Origin: SpSt-333 sp964371615
GTDB lineage: Bacteria; Bacteroidota; Ignavibacteria; UBA10030; UBA8401
Reading direction: 5' to 3'
DNA: 64,000 nucleotides
Assembly: GCA_964371615.1 (NCBI GenBank)
Contig: CAYJMS010000001.1
Location: forward strand, 310,001 to 374,000
The notes below the pieces were generated by a model. The model saw nothing but the letters and a program-made list of their open reading frames with translations, made no database searches and was not told the origin of the DNA. The first letter of the stretch is position 1; each line of letters opens with the position of its first letter. Position numbers and translations under genes: made by a program. This document shows positions 53,911 to 63,027 of this stretch, piece after piece.

Positions 53911-56900
53911 GTGAGAAAAGAAACAGAACATATCATCCTTCAGATTCGCGCCCGCATCAACGAGACGCGCCGGCGATGGTATAAGCAGGAATTGCTGCAG
54001 AAGAGCATCACGGCATATTCCATCATCGCATTGTTGGGAGCGATGCTGGTGCTGATCGAATCGATTGCGCAGTTCGGCGGACAGGTCCGTACGGTAATCT
54101 TCTATGCATATTGGGGAATATCCGCTGTAATTGCGATTGCGTTGACGGGAAAACCGTTACTCCGTTTTCTGGGAATACTGCCCAAACATTCCGATGAAGA
54201 AATTGCGCGGATGATCGGCGCAAAGTTCGAGAAGATCGGCGACCGGTTGGAGAATGCGCTGGATCTTGCAGACATGATGAACAGCGGCGATATGAGCGCG
54301 TCGCCGGAATTGATCGAAATGTCCCTTGAGCATTTTCAACGGACAACATCGCATATCGGATTCGGCGGAGCCATCTCATTTGCAGGTATAAAGACTGCCC
54401 TACGGACCATCGGTGCAATTTCTATCGTCGTCGCCGTAGTGACTGTCATTCCTTCCACACCATTTGCCGATGCGGCCTCCCGGTTGTGGAATCATGACAT
54501 TGCGTATGAAACACAACAGCCGTTCCTCATTTCCGTGGAGCCGGGATCAATTGAGATCGTCAAGGGAGAAAACGTCTCGGTGACAGCCGCAGTCATACCG
54601 AACGAACTGTTCTCCGGACTTCCGCTGCCGAAGGAACTCGTCCTGTCGTTTGCAGAGGAGGGGATTGAGGTCGACCGGCGCGTGACGTTGCAGCCGGATT
54701 CTTCCGGACGCTTCCGGTATGATTTTCCTTCGGTAAAAAATTCGCTGCAGTATTCGCTCTCGGCGCAGGACGTCGCGACGGACCGTTACACGATCACCGT
54801 TTCCGACCGGCCGTTTGTCCGTGCACTCTCCGTTACGCTGAATCCCCCTGCCTACACACGGTTGCCCAGTCAGTATCTCGGCGAGAACATCGGGGACATC
54901 CTCGCGCTTGCCGGTACGCGTGCGTATGTGAACATCACGACAAGCAAGGAGATAAAGGATGCGACGGTGGTCTTTCGGGACGGGAATGCCATACCGTTCG
55001 TCAGGAAAGAAGGATTTTATTTTGCGGCATTCACAGTACGGTATCCGACGGCATATACCATAGAACTTGTCGATGCACAGGGTATCGCCTCATCGTCGGC
55101 TATCGAATATAAAATTGACATCCTTCCGGACGCTTATCCGACGGTGGAAATTCTCTCGCCGGCACGAAACGTCGATGTGACCAGGGCAATGCAACTTCCG
55201 GTAGAGATGAACATCGGCGACGACTTCGGAATCAGCAAAATGGAGCTGGCGTTCCGTCTGGTGCATTCCCGTTTGGCGCAGCAGGAAAAAAATTACGGCA
55301 TCATCCTTCCCTTTGATACGCTGCATTCGACGCACAATATCGTTCAATATGACTGGGATTTGTCGCTGCTCGGGCTCGTTCCCGAAGATGTGGTCGAATA
55401 CTTCGTGGAGGCGTACGACAACGATGTGATCAACGGCCCGAAATCCACCAAAAGCCAGACGTTTCTCATCCGGCTTCCGTCGCTGGAAGAAGTCTTTGCG
55501 GATGCCGACAAGGAACATAATGAACTGTTTACAACGTTGGAATCCGCACAGCGCGAAGCGGAAGAACTGAAGAAAGAAATTGAAGATCTCGCACGGGAAA
55601 TGAAACGGACGCAGCAGATGGATTGGCAGAAGGACACGAAGGCGCAGGATATTGCGAAGAAACATCAGGAGATCCAAAAAAAGATCGAGGATGTGCAGCG
55701 CACAGTGGATGAAATGACGCAGGATCTGCAGCGCAACAACACCCTTTCTCCCGAAACGCTGGAAAAATATATGGAACTGCAAAAAACCCTGCAGGAACTG
55801 AATTCGCCCGAGTTCCTGGAAGCGATGAAGCGAATGCAGCAGGCAATGCAGAATGTTTCTCCCGATCAGATGCGCGAAGCAATGCAGCAAGTGCAATTCT
55901 CCGAGGAACAGTTCCGCAGCAGCATCGACCGCACATTGAAACTGCTGAAGCGGATCCAGGTGGAGCAAAAAGTAGACGAGCTGGTGAAACGGGCGAAAGA
56001 GATGCAGCAGCAACAGGACGAGATCACCAAGGAGACTGAAAAACTTCAATCGGACGATTCGCAAAAAGCTGCGGACCTGGCGAAAAAACAGGAAGAGATC
56101 GGGAAGCAACTCGAGCAGATGAAAAAAGCGATGGACGAAGTGCGAAAGCAAATGGAGGAATTTCCGAAGGAGATGCCGCTCGACAAATTGGACGAGGCTC
56201 AGGATGCGGCGCAGAATAAGGAAATGCGCGATGCAATTCAAAAGAGCGCGAAGAGTCTCCGGTCGATGCAGGCGGAGCAAGCGATGACCGCGCAGCAGCA
56301 GGCTGCCGGCGGCATGCAGGAAATGTCCGACCAGATTGCCGAGATGCAGGAACAGATGCTCAATAATCAGATGCAGCAGACGATGAACGATCTGCAGCGG
56401 GCGATGCAGGATTTGCTCCAGATCTCCCAAAAGCAGGAACTACTGAAGAACCGCTCCAAAACGCTCGATCCGAACTCGCAGCAATTCCGCGACATGGCGC
56501 AGGAACAGCAGGGTCTGCAAGGGGACATGAACAATGTCGCCAATGCGCTTGCCGATCTCGCACAACGGTCGTTTTCCGTTACGCCGGAGATGGGCAAACA
56601 GATCGGCCGCGCGATGGGACAAATGCAGCAGTCGATGGCATCGATTGAACAAAGGAACGGCCAGACGACCAGTGCTTCGCAGGGAGAGGCGATGGCTTCG
56701 CTGAACAAAGCTGCCTCTCTCGTCCAGGGTGCAATGCAATCCTTGCAGCAGCAGGGAGGTCAGGGAGGAGGCGGTTCCTTGATGCAGCAGCTTCGCTCCA
56801 TGGCTATGCAGCAGCAAAACATTAACATGCAGACCGAACAGATCGGCAAGCAGCAGGGAATGTCGCAACAGCAGTTGCAGGAAATGGGCAGGCTCGCTCG

Positions 56901-57309
56901 TCAGCAGGAAGCGGTCCGCAAATCGCTCGAACAGTTGCAGAAAGAATCCCAAGGTACGCCCGAGCGGGACCGCGTATTGGGTGACCTGAGCAAGATCACC
57001 GATGAAATGAAGGAAGTAGTGGAGCAATTGCGTCAGAACGACGTCAATGAAACGACAACACGGCAGCAGGAACGTATTCTCTCTCGTCTGTTGCAGGCGC
57101 AGCGCTCCATGCGCGAGCGGGATTACGAACAGCGCCGCCGCGCTACCGCCGGTACAAACCGGTATTTGCAGCGTCCCTCGCAGCTCTCTGTCCGACCGCA
57201 GGGTGAACAGTTCCGCCGCGATCTGCAGCGGGCTATGGAATCCGGCTATACAAAAGAATACATCGAACTCATCCGAAAATACTACGAAGCCATCACCAAA
57301 GAAAACTGA
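53911..57309 (+). CDS. DUF4175 membrane protein with long coiled coil
   Basis: An 1132-aa protein with GTG start at 53911. Two to three N-terminal membrane helices (~32-50, ~60-78, ~155-175), a periplasmic-type Ig-like region (~195-520), then an extraordinarily Gln/Met/Glu-rich coiled coil (~530-1080; repeats like EEIGKQLEQMKKAMDEVRKQ). It ends in a basic segment. The family (TIGR02302-like/DUF4175) accompanies DUF4159 and probably forms an envelope scaffold. The stop overlaps the lhgO start, so the three genes 53238-58517 form an operon. Confidence 0.9.
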   Translation: MRKETEHIILQIRARINETRRRWYKQELLQKSITAYSIIALLGAMLVLIESIAQFGGQVRTVIFYAYWGISAVIAIALTGKPLLRFLGILPKHSDEEIARMIGAKFEKIGDRLENALDLADMMNSGDMSASPELIEMSLEHFQRTTSHIGFGGAISFAGIKTALRTIGAISIVVAVVTVIPSTPFADAASRLWNHDIAYETQQPFLISVEPGSIEIVKGENVSVTAAVIPNELFSGLPLPKELVLSFAEEGIEVDRRVTLQPDSSGRFRYDFPSVKNSLQYSLSAQDVATDRYTITVSDRPFVRALSVTLNPPAYTRLPSQYLGENIGDILALAGTRAYVNITTSKEIKDATVVFRDGNAIPFVRKEGFYFAAFTVRYPTAYTIELVDAQGIASSSAIEYKIDILPDAYPTVEILSPARNVDVTRAMQLPVEMNIGDDFGISKMELAFRLVHSRLAQQEKNYGIILPFDTLHSTHNIVQYDWDLSLLGLVPEDVVEYFVEAYDNDVINGPKSTKSQTFLIRLPSLEEVFADADKEHNELFTTLESAQREAEELKKEIEDLAREMKRTQQMDWQKDTKAQDIAKKHQEIQKKIEDVQRTVDEMTQDLQRNNTLSPETLEKYMELQKTLQELNSPEFLEAMKRMQQAMQNVSPDQMREAMQQVQFSEEQFRSSIDRTLKLLKRIQVEQKVDELVKRAKEMQQQQDEITKETEKLQSDDSQKAADLAKKQEEIGKQLEQMKKAMDEVRKQMEEFPKEMPLDKLDEAQDAAQNKEMRDAIQKSAKSLRSMQAEQAMTAQQQAAGGMQEMSDQIAEMQEQMLNNQMQQTMNDLQRAMQDLLQISQKQELLKNRSKTLDPNSQQFRDMAQEQQGLQGDMNNVANALADLAQRSFSVTPEMGKQIGRAMGQMQQSMASIEQRNGQTTSASQGEAMASLNKAASLVQGAMQSLQQQGGQGGGGSLMQQLRSMAMQQQNINMQTEQIGKQQGMSQQQLQEMGRLARQQEAVRKSLEQLQKESQGTPERDRVLGDLSKITDEMKEVVEQLRQNDVNETTTRQQERILSRLLQAQRSMRERDYEQRRRATAGTNRYLQRPSQLSVRPQGEQFRRDLQRAMESGYTKEYIELIRKYYEAITKEN

Positions 57310-58517
57310 TGTCACACCATCCACCCTATGACGTTGCCGTCATCGGAGGCGGGATCGTCGGTACGTCAACGGCCCTCTCACTCGTTCAGCATCATTCACT
57401 TTCCGTCTGCCTGCTTGAAGCGGAGAAGGAACTCGCCTTCCATCAAACCGGCCACAATAGCGGCGTCATCCATTCCGGACTCTATTATAAACCCGGTTCG
57501 CATAAAGCTGCCACCTGCACCGAGGGACGCGAATTGATGTACCGGTATTGCGATACACACGGCATCCCGTATGAACGATGCGGCAAAATCGTCGTCGCCG
57601 CGGATTCCGGTGAAATCGAACGGCTCAATAATCTGTATGAACGGGGATTGGCGAACGGACTTACGGGAATTGTCAGGCTTCATCAGAACGAACTCCGCGA
57701 GCGTGAACCGCATGTGTCGGGCGTGGCAGGATTGTATGTTCCGCATACCGGTATCGTTCATTATCCCGATGTTGTCCGTTCCTATGCACGGGAGATTCGC
57801 GACGCAGGGGGAGAAATCCGTACAGGCGCCAGATTCATCCGGCTGGTAAAAAGTGACGGATATTTTGTCGTCGAAACCACAAGCGGAGAAATCCGCGCCC
57901 GGTTTTTGGTGAATTGCGGCGGTTTGCATTGTGACGACATCGCCCGGATGTGCGGCATCGATGTGGATATCCGGATTATTCCGTTCCGCGGAGAGTATTA
58001 TGCATTACGGAAAGAAAAAGAATATCTTGTGAAAAATCTCGTCTATCCCGTTCCCGATCCCCGGTATCCCTTTCTCGGCGTTCATTTTACCCGTATGATC
58101 CGCGGCGGAGTGGAAGCGGGTCCCAATGCGGTACTGGCGATGAAAAAAGAGGGATATTTGAAAAAAGACATTTCTCTTTCCGATCTCTCCGCAATGGCAT
58201 TGTTTCCCGGATTCTGGAAGATGGCGCGGCAGCAATACCGTATGGGGATTGAAGAATTCCGCCGATCGTTCAGTAAGAGACTCTTTGTTCGTGCGCTGCA
58301 AAAACTGGTTCCCGAAATTACGGAGAACGACGTTATGCCGGCCGGATCCGGTGTGCGGGCACAGGCGCTGGATAAAGACGGGAAATTGCTGGATGATTTT
58401 TACATCAAGGAAGCGGAGGGAATGATTCACGTATTGAACGCTCCCTCTCCGGCGGCAACCGCATCAATCAGCATCGGCAGAACGATTGCTTCCATGGCAG
58501 CGTCTCGACTGCGCTAA
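57309..58517 (+). CDS. lhgO: L-2-hydroxyglutarate oxidase/dehydrogenase
   Basis: A 402-aa FAD enzyme of the DAO family. It has the motif VIGGGIVGTSTALSL, the segment HQTGHNSGVIHSGLYYKPGS diagnostic of LhgO/L2HGDH, and the C-terminal VMPAGSGVRAQALDKDGKLLDDF substrate region. It oxidises L-2-hydroxyglutarate to 2-oxoglutarate and passes electrons to the quinone pool or oxygen. Its start overlaps the DUF4175 stop by one base. A strong hairpin follows, then a dicarboxylate-type transporter. Confidence 0.95.
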   Translation: MSHHPPYDVAVIGGGIVGTSTALSLVQHHSLSVCLLEAEKELAFHQTGHNSGVIHSGLYYKPGSHKAATCTEGRELMYRYCDTHGIPYERCGKIVVAADSGEIERLNNLYERGLANGLTGIVRLHQNELREREPHVSGVAGLYVPHTGIVHYPDVVRSYAREIRDAGGEIRTGARFIRLVKSDGYFVVETTSGEIRARFLVNCGGLHCDDIARMCGIDVDIRIIPFRGEYYALRKEKEYLVKNLVYPVPDPRYPFLGVHFTRMIRGGVEAGPNAVLAMKKEGYLKKDISLSDLSAMALFPGFWKMARQQYRMGIEEFRRSFSKRLFVRALQKLVPEITENDVMPAGSGVRAQALDKDGKLLDDFYIKEAEGMIHVLNAPSPAATASISIGRTIASMAASRLR

Positions 58518-58519
58518 AA

Positions 58520-58567
58520 AAGATTGTCACCCCTCGTCTTCGCTCGGGGTGACAATCTTGAGTTTTT
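58520..58567 (+). terminator. Intrinsic terminator after lhgO
   Basis: Fourteen-base arms (58520-58533, 58546-58559) pair perfectly around a 12-nt loop, followed by GAG and a T-run. Confidence 0.88.
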
Positions 58568-58633
58568 AAGATACGCTCTAAATATTCCCCTCTCGTTGCT
58601 TTTTCCTTCCGAATCATTTACTTTCCAAGTCAT

Positions 58634-60106
58634 ATGAAAGAAACAATTTCAAGGATGGAAGAACGTTTCGAACTCTTTCGCCGCAAGTCGGGATTGGTGA
58701 TCGCTCCGGTCGTCTTCTTCCTCATTTATTGGTATCCGACAGAACTATTGACGCCCCAGGCGCATTCCCTTGCCGCATTGGTCGGACTTATTGTTGTTCT
58801 CTGGCTGACCGAAGCGCTGCCGTTGTACATTACGGGATTGCTCGTACCGGTCCTATTGATCGTGCTCGGCATTGCGACACCGTCAAAAGCGTTTTCGCCG
58901 TTCGCCGACCCGATTATGTTCCTCTTTATCGGTGCGTTTGTGCTGGCGCGATCGATACAATATCATGGACTGGATAAACGGTTTGCATACGTCGTTCTTA
59001 CAACACAGATCGTCGGCGGAAGTCCGTCGAGGATTATGTTTGCCTACGGCGCAGTCTGTCTGGTGCTCTCAATGTGGATCTCCAACACCGCCACCACGGC
59101 AATGATGTTCCCGATCGGCCTGGCGATTATCTCCATGCTGTACAGCAAGGAAGGAGACCGGTCGAGAGAAAAATATGCGACAAGCATTATGCTCATGTGC
59201 GCATTCGGGTCCTCCATCGGCGGATTGGCAACACCGGTCGGCACGCCGACTAATCTGATCGGCATCGGATTTATCGAACGGCAGCTCGGTTATCACATTC
59301 CGTTTTTCACCTGGATGACATTTGCGCTGCCGATTGTCATCGTGATGTTTCTTTTTCTATTCTTTTACCTCAATTGGATCGGCGGAATTCCGAAGGACTC
59401 CATCGCCGGACTGGACGTGCTGCTGCGGAGGGAACGGGATAAATTAGGGGCTCTTTCCCGCGGCGAGCGCAATACTCTCTTTGCATTCGCCATAACGGTA
59501 GTGTTGTGGATTCTTCCCGGATTCTTTGCCCTGCTGTTGGGAGATTCTCATCCGGTGACCGTCGGATACAACAAACGGGTGCCGGAAAGCGTTGCCGCTC
59601 TTGCCGGTGCGGTGTTGCTCTTTTTTCTTCCTGTCAACAAATCTAAACGAGAGTACACAATGTCGCTCCCGCGCGCAGTGGAGATCGACTGGGGTGTGCT
59701 GTCGCTCTACGGCGGCGGCATCACATTAGGTCAGATGGTTTTCGAGACAAAATTGGCAGAAATGCTCGGATCGCAACTGACCGGCATCATTCCCGCGGAC
59801 GGTGTCGGTTTGATCGCCGTTGCCTCCGCATTGGCAACCGTCACCAGCGAATTGACGTCGAACGTTTCCTCCGCCAATATGATCGTTCCCCTGGTCATCG
59901 TCCTGGCGCAGCAGTCGGGCATACAAACGGCTATTGCCGCCACCATGGCGTCGTCGCTCGGTTTTATGCTTCCCATTTCCACTCCCACCAACGCCATCGT
60001 GTATAGTTCGGGCTATGTGCCGCTGACCAAGATGATGCGGCATGGATTCGTGTTTGATATTGCCGGTTTCATCATTATTGTCATCGGCTCCATGATCCTG
60101 TTCTGA
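58634..60106 (+). CDS. SLC13/DASS-family sodium-coupled dicarboxylate transporter
   Basis: A 490-aa protein with about 11-12 membrane helices. The SLC13 signatures are present twice: MWISNTATTAMMFPIGLAI (first SNT) and SELTSNVSSANMIVPLVI (second SNT-like), followed by PISTPTNAIVYSSGYVPL. It probably imports di- or tricarboxylates with sodium. It follows lhgO by 116 bp with a terminator between, so it is likely transcribed on its own, but its presumed substrates (C4-C5 dicarboxylates) fit the neighbouring 2-oxoglutarate-forming enzyme. Confidence 0.94.
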   Translation: MKETISRMEERFELFRRKSGLVIAPVVFFLIYWYPTELLTPQAHSLAALVGLIVVLWLTEALPLYITGLLVPVLLIVLGIATPSKAFSPFADPIMFLFIGAFVLARSIQYHGLDKRFAYVVLTTQIVGGSPSRIMFAYGAVCLVLSMWISNTATTAMMFPIGLAIISMLYSKEGDRSREKYATSIMLMCAFGSSIGGLATPVGTPTNLIGIGFIERQLGYHIPFFTWMTFALPIVIVMFLFLFFYLNWIGGIPKDSIAGLDVLLRRERDKLGALSRGERNTLFAFAITVVLWILPGFFALLLGDSHPVTVGYNKRVPESVAALAGAVLLFFLPVNKSKREYTMSLPRAVEIDWGVLSLYGGGITLGQMVFETKLAEMLGSQLTGIIPADGVGLIAVASALATVTSELTSNVSSANMIVPLVIVLAQQSGIQTAIAATMASSLGFMLPISTPTNAIVYSSGYVPLTKMMRHGFVFDIAGFIIIVIGSMILF

Positions 60107-60229
60107 TCTGAACCTGCGTACTAAATAACTTCCCGTTCTTTGTTCCAATGGTTCTCCATTCGCGGATTTCATATCAAAATTCGGCCAACTTTCTTAGAAC
60201 TTTCTAATCGAGTACTAAAGGATTCTAAA

Positions 60230-60358
60230 TTGCCTTGGGGACCTTATTGATGTAGATTGACATCAGTAAGTTATCGTCATGAATATGTGTGAAGCAATGA
60301 GAGACGCCAGGGGAGGTGCTCTTGCTGAAATTCTACAGAATTAATGGCGGTAAAACAT
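60230..60358 (+). ncRNA. Possible small RNA or leader ending in an orphan terminator
   Basis: The 381-bp region between the DASS gene and DUF2062 has a strong terminator but no gene of family-recognised size before it. About 130 nt upstream of the hairpin is AG-rich with short complementary pieces (GACGCC ... GGCGGT, 60303-60351). A 21-codon frame (60279-60344) is present but lacks clear codon signal. It could be a small RNA, a leader controlling DUF2062 or simply the 3' region of the DASS transcript. No riboswitch family was recognised. Confidence 0.3.
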
Positions 60359-60388
60359 AGCACGGACTTCGGTCCGTGCTTTTTTTTT
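60359..60388 (+). terminator. Strong UUCG-loop intrinsic terminator
   Basis: Nine-bp stem (60359-60367 with 60372-60380) closed by a C(UUCG)G tetraloop and followed by eight T. There is 250 bp between the preceding gene and this hairpin. Confidence 0.92.
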
Positions 60389-60487
60389 ATATGATTCTTA
60401 ATGAAATGAATCCCAAAGACCACTGATGGAAATATCTTTTTTCTGTTGAATACCGAGCAAACTTTCACGAACGTTGTAGTACACTTT

Positions 60488-60976
60488 ATGACATGGACTG
60501 AATCGGCAATAGGCAAGTTTTTCGATCGCGCGCTCGTCACGCCGTTGCTGAACTTCCTGAAACAGGGGCTCTCCCCGCAAAAACTGGCTTTGAGCGTAGC
60601 GCTCGGACTGGCATTGGGCACATTTCCGATGCTCGGCGTAACCACATTGTTGTGCACTGCCGCGGCGTTGATGTTCCGGTTGAATATGCCGTCCATTCAA
60701 CTGGTGAATTACTTTGCCTATCCTCTGCAATTGGCTCTCTTCATCCCGTTTATACGATTAGGAGAATTACTTTTCAATCAACAGCCGATCCCGCTCGATC
60801 TTGTGCAGATTTTCAGCATGTTGCAAAACGATATGCTCGGCGCAATTTCTTCACTCTGGTGGACGAATATGCGGGCGATTGTCGCATGGTTTCTGACAGT
60901 TCCGATTATCTCTGCAGCGCTCTATTATATCCTTTTGCCGGTATTCATCCGTTTCGCCCCGCAAAAAACGACGTAA
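60488..60976 (+). CDS. DUF2062 membrane protein
   Basis: A 162-aa protein from the ATG at 60488 (a TTG 42 bases earlier is in frame). LLNFLKQGLSPQKLALSVALGLALGTFPMLGVTTLLCTAAALMFRLN matches DUF2062 almost exactly, with three to four membrane helices. DUF2062 is often found beside or fused to glycosyltransferases and phospholipid enzymes; its function is unknown. Confidence 0.92.
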   Translation: MTWTESAIGKFFDRALVTPLLNFLKQGLSPQKLALSVALGLALGTFPMLGVTTLLCTAAALMFRLNMPSIQLVNYFAYPLQLALFIPFIRLGELLFNQQPIPLDLVQIFSMLQNDMLGAISSLWWTNMRAIVAWFLTVPIISAALYYILLPVFIRFAPQKTT

Positions 60977-61123
60977 CGCTTTTCATATCAATTTCACCTT
61001 CTTTTTCCTTACCTTATAATTATGAACATCCCGATCAGAAGGTTGGGAAAGTTGAAAAACATCCGATATGTTAGGATCTCTGTCCAATTGTTATTTTCTA
61101 GAATATTAATCGATATGGTGATT

Positions 61124-63010
61124 ATGAAACGACTCATAATAATAGTAGCACTTTTTTCTCTCTCGTTGTCCGCCGAGGAATTGCGCGGCATCTGGCTTTC
61201 GCGGAATGAACTTGGCACCAAAGCGCAGATCGCCGCAATCATGGATTCTCTTGCGGCGAATAACTTTAACACCGTCCTTATTAATTGCTGGAGCAGGGGA
61301 TATCCGCTCTTTCCGAGCGAAACGTTCTTCAAACATACCGGCATGTACATCGATCCGGCATACGAGGGACGGGACATACTCGCCGAAGCGATCGCCGAAG
61401 GGCATCGCCGGGGATTATCGGTAGAAGCATGGTTCGAATACGGATTGGTCGGTGGATACAATGGATATTTTCCGGGCACCAGCGGTAAAGGCAAAATTTT
61501 CGATGTGCATCCGGAATGGGTCGCTAAAAAACTGGACGGTACGGAAGTAAATTCCGTCGGACATTACTGGATGGCGCCGTCGCGTCCGGAAGTGCGGCAG
61601 TTTCTTCTTGAACTCCATCGTGAGGTTGCACAGAAATACGATATCGACGGCATAGAATTCGATCGTATCCGTTATTCAGGTAATGAATATGGATACGACG
61701 GCTATACCGACAGCCTCTGGCGTGCATCGCATGGCGGAAATCCTCCGCCGTCAAGCGGCGCCGACGCAGAGTGGATGCGATTCCGGGCGGATTTTCTGAA
61801 TGACTTTATGCGGGCGGCGTACGATTCCATTAAAGCGGTGAATCCGAATGTCTTTGTGACGAATGCACCGGGATTCTACAGCTCGTCGAGTTACCAGTCG
61901 TACAACGACAATTTACAGGATTGGTTCCAATGGGTCGAAACCGGCTCGGTCGATCATGTGCAGGTGCAAATGTACGTCGGTACGGATGCGGCACTGAACG
62001 CTTATCTAAATTACATCTTCACCAACACCATTCGTCCCATTACTAAAGTGGACCGTATTTATCCTGCTCTGGCTTTTGCACCGAACGGCAACGAGACCTC
62101 CGCGACGGAATTGATGAAGATGATCAATACCACACGCACACGAGGAATGTACGGCAATGTTTGGTGGTATTACGGAGATCTCAATTCCACCTTTTCGCAA
62201 TTTCTCAAATCGACCGCTTACCCCAATAAAGCTGAAGTCCCCGCCAGGATTGCCAACTGGCGTCCTCCCGGTGTGATTGTGAATGAATCGGATCCGTCGG
62301 TAACAAAATCGGACGGATGGATCAATGTTGCGGTAAAGGGATTCACGGGAAATTCAATCGCCGCCGATTCGTCGGGCGACAAATGGATCGAATATACAAT
62401 GCCGGTTCCCGCGGATGGATGGTACAAAGTGTATGCGTTCGTACCGTGGAACAGCATCCGCTCGCAGCGTGCCCCGTACGACCTGTTCGATTCGTCCGGA
62501 ACGTCGACACGGGTGCGGATCGATCAATCTACCATTAAAAACAACGGCTGGATGAAAATCGGGGATGTCTTTTTGAAACAGGGGAGCCAAAAAGTGATCC
62601 GCATCAGCAACGACAGCGTGGGACAATACCGCAGTGTTGCCGCTGATGCGGTGATGCTGACAATCAACCGTAAATTGAGCCCGAATGTTACGGTGACGGA
62701 GGTGAAGCGGGAAAATTTTATCGGCGCCCGACCAGATAATTTCTGGCTCGGGCAGAATTATCCCAATCCCTTCAATCCTTCCACTACAATTTCGTTTTCG
62801 GTTCCAAATACTGCGAGGAATGATGATGCGGTTTCGCTGAGAATATATGATGTATTAGGCCGTGTCGTGACGACGTTGGTGAACAACGTTCGAACTGCCG
62901 GAAATTATTCGGTCAATTTCGATGCATCACAATTATCCTCCGGAATATATTATTATCAATTGCGGTCCGGTAATTTTGTAGAGACAAAGAAAATGGTGCT
63001 CATTCGATAA
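61124..63010 (+). CDS. T9SS-secreted GHL10 protein with golvesin-like domain
   Basis: A 628-aa protein from the ATG at 61124, where the signal peptide MKRLIIIVALFSLSLSA starts. Residues ~20-390 are a GHL10 TIM barrel (ELRGIWLSRNELGTKAQ, GLSVEAWFEYG, YDIDGIEFDRIRYSG, with DxxEFDR acidic residues). Residues ~400-530 are a golvesin-like beta domain (WIEYTMPVPADGWYKVYAFVPW, YRSVAADAVML). The C-terminal T9SS type A domain has NYPNPFNPSTTISF and ends KMVLIR. It is a second, surface-delivered relative of the lipoprotein GHL10 at 6047. Confidence 0.92.
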   Translation: MKRLIIIVALFSLSLSAEELRGIWLSRNELGTKAQIAAIMDSLAANNFNTVLINCWSRGYPLFPSETFFKHTGMYIDPAYEGRDILAEAIAEGHRRGLSVEAWFEYGLVGGYNGYFPGTSGKGKIFDVHPEWVAKKLDGTEVNSVGHYWMAPSRPEVRQFLLELHREVAQKYDIDGIEFDRIRYSGNEYGYDGYTDSLWRASHGGNPPPSSGADAEWMRFRADFLNDFMRAAYDSIKAVNPNVFVTNAPGFYSSSSYQSYNDNLQDWFQWVETGSVDHVQVQMYVGTDAALNAYLNYIFTNTIRPITKVDRIYPALAFAPNGNETSATELMKMINTTRTRGMYGNVWWYYGDLNSTFSQFLKSTAYPNKAEVPARIANWRPPGVIVNESDPSVTKSDGWINVAVKGFTGNSIAADSSGDKWIEYTMPVPADGWYKVYAFVPWNSIRSQRAPYDLFDSSGTSTRVRIDQSTIKNNGWMKIGDVFLKQGSQKVIRISNDSVGQYRSVAADAVMLTINRKLSPNVTVTEVKRENFIGARPDNFWLGQNYPNPFNPSTTISFSVPNTARNDDAVSLRIYDVLGRVVTTLVNNVRTAGNYSVNFDASQLSSGIYYYQLRSGNFVETKKMVLIR

Positions 63011-63027
63011 TCAATTCCTAATTTTCT

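Noticed and set aside
55090..56430. 446-codon open frame antisense to the DUF4175 gene
   Set aside because: The leucine/histidine-rich product is the mirror of the Gln/Met/Glu coiled coil on the other strand; no start signal or family.
56440..57324. 294-codon antisense frame at the 3' end of DUF4175
   Set aside because: The same shadow effect of a repetitive coiled-coil coding sequence.
60279..60344. 21-codon frame before the orphan terminator
   Set aside because: Too short to judge and without a clear ribosome-binding site; kept only as part of the possible RNA.
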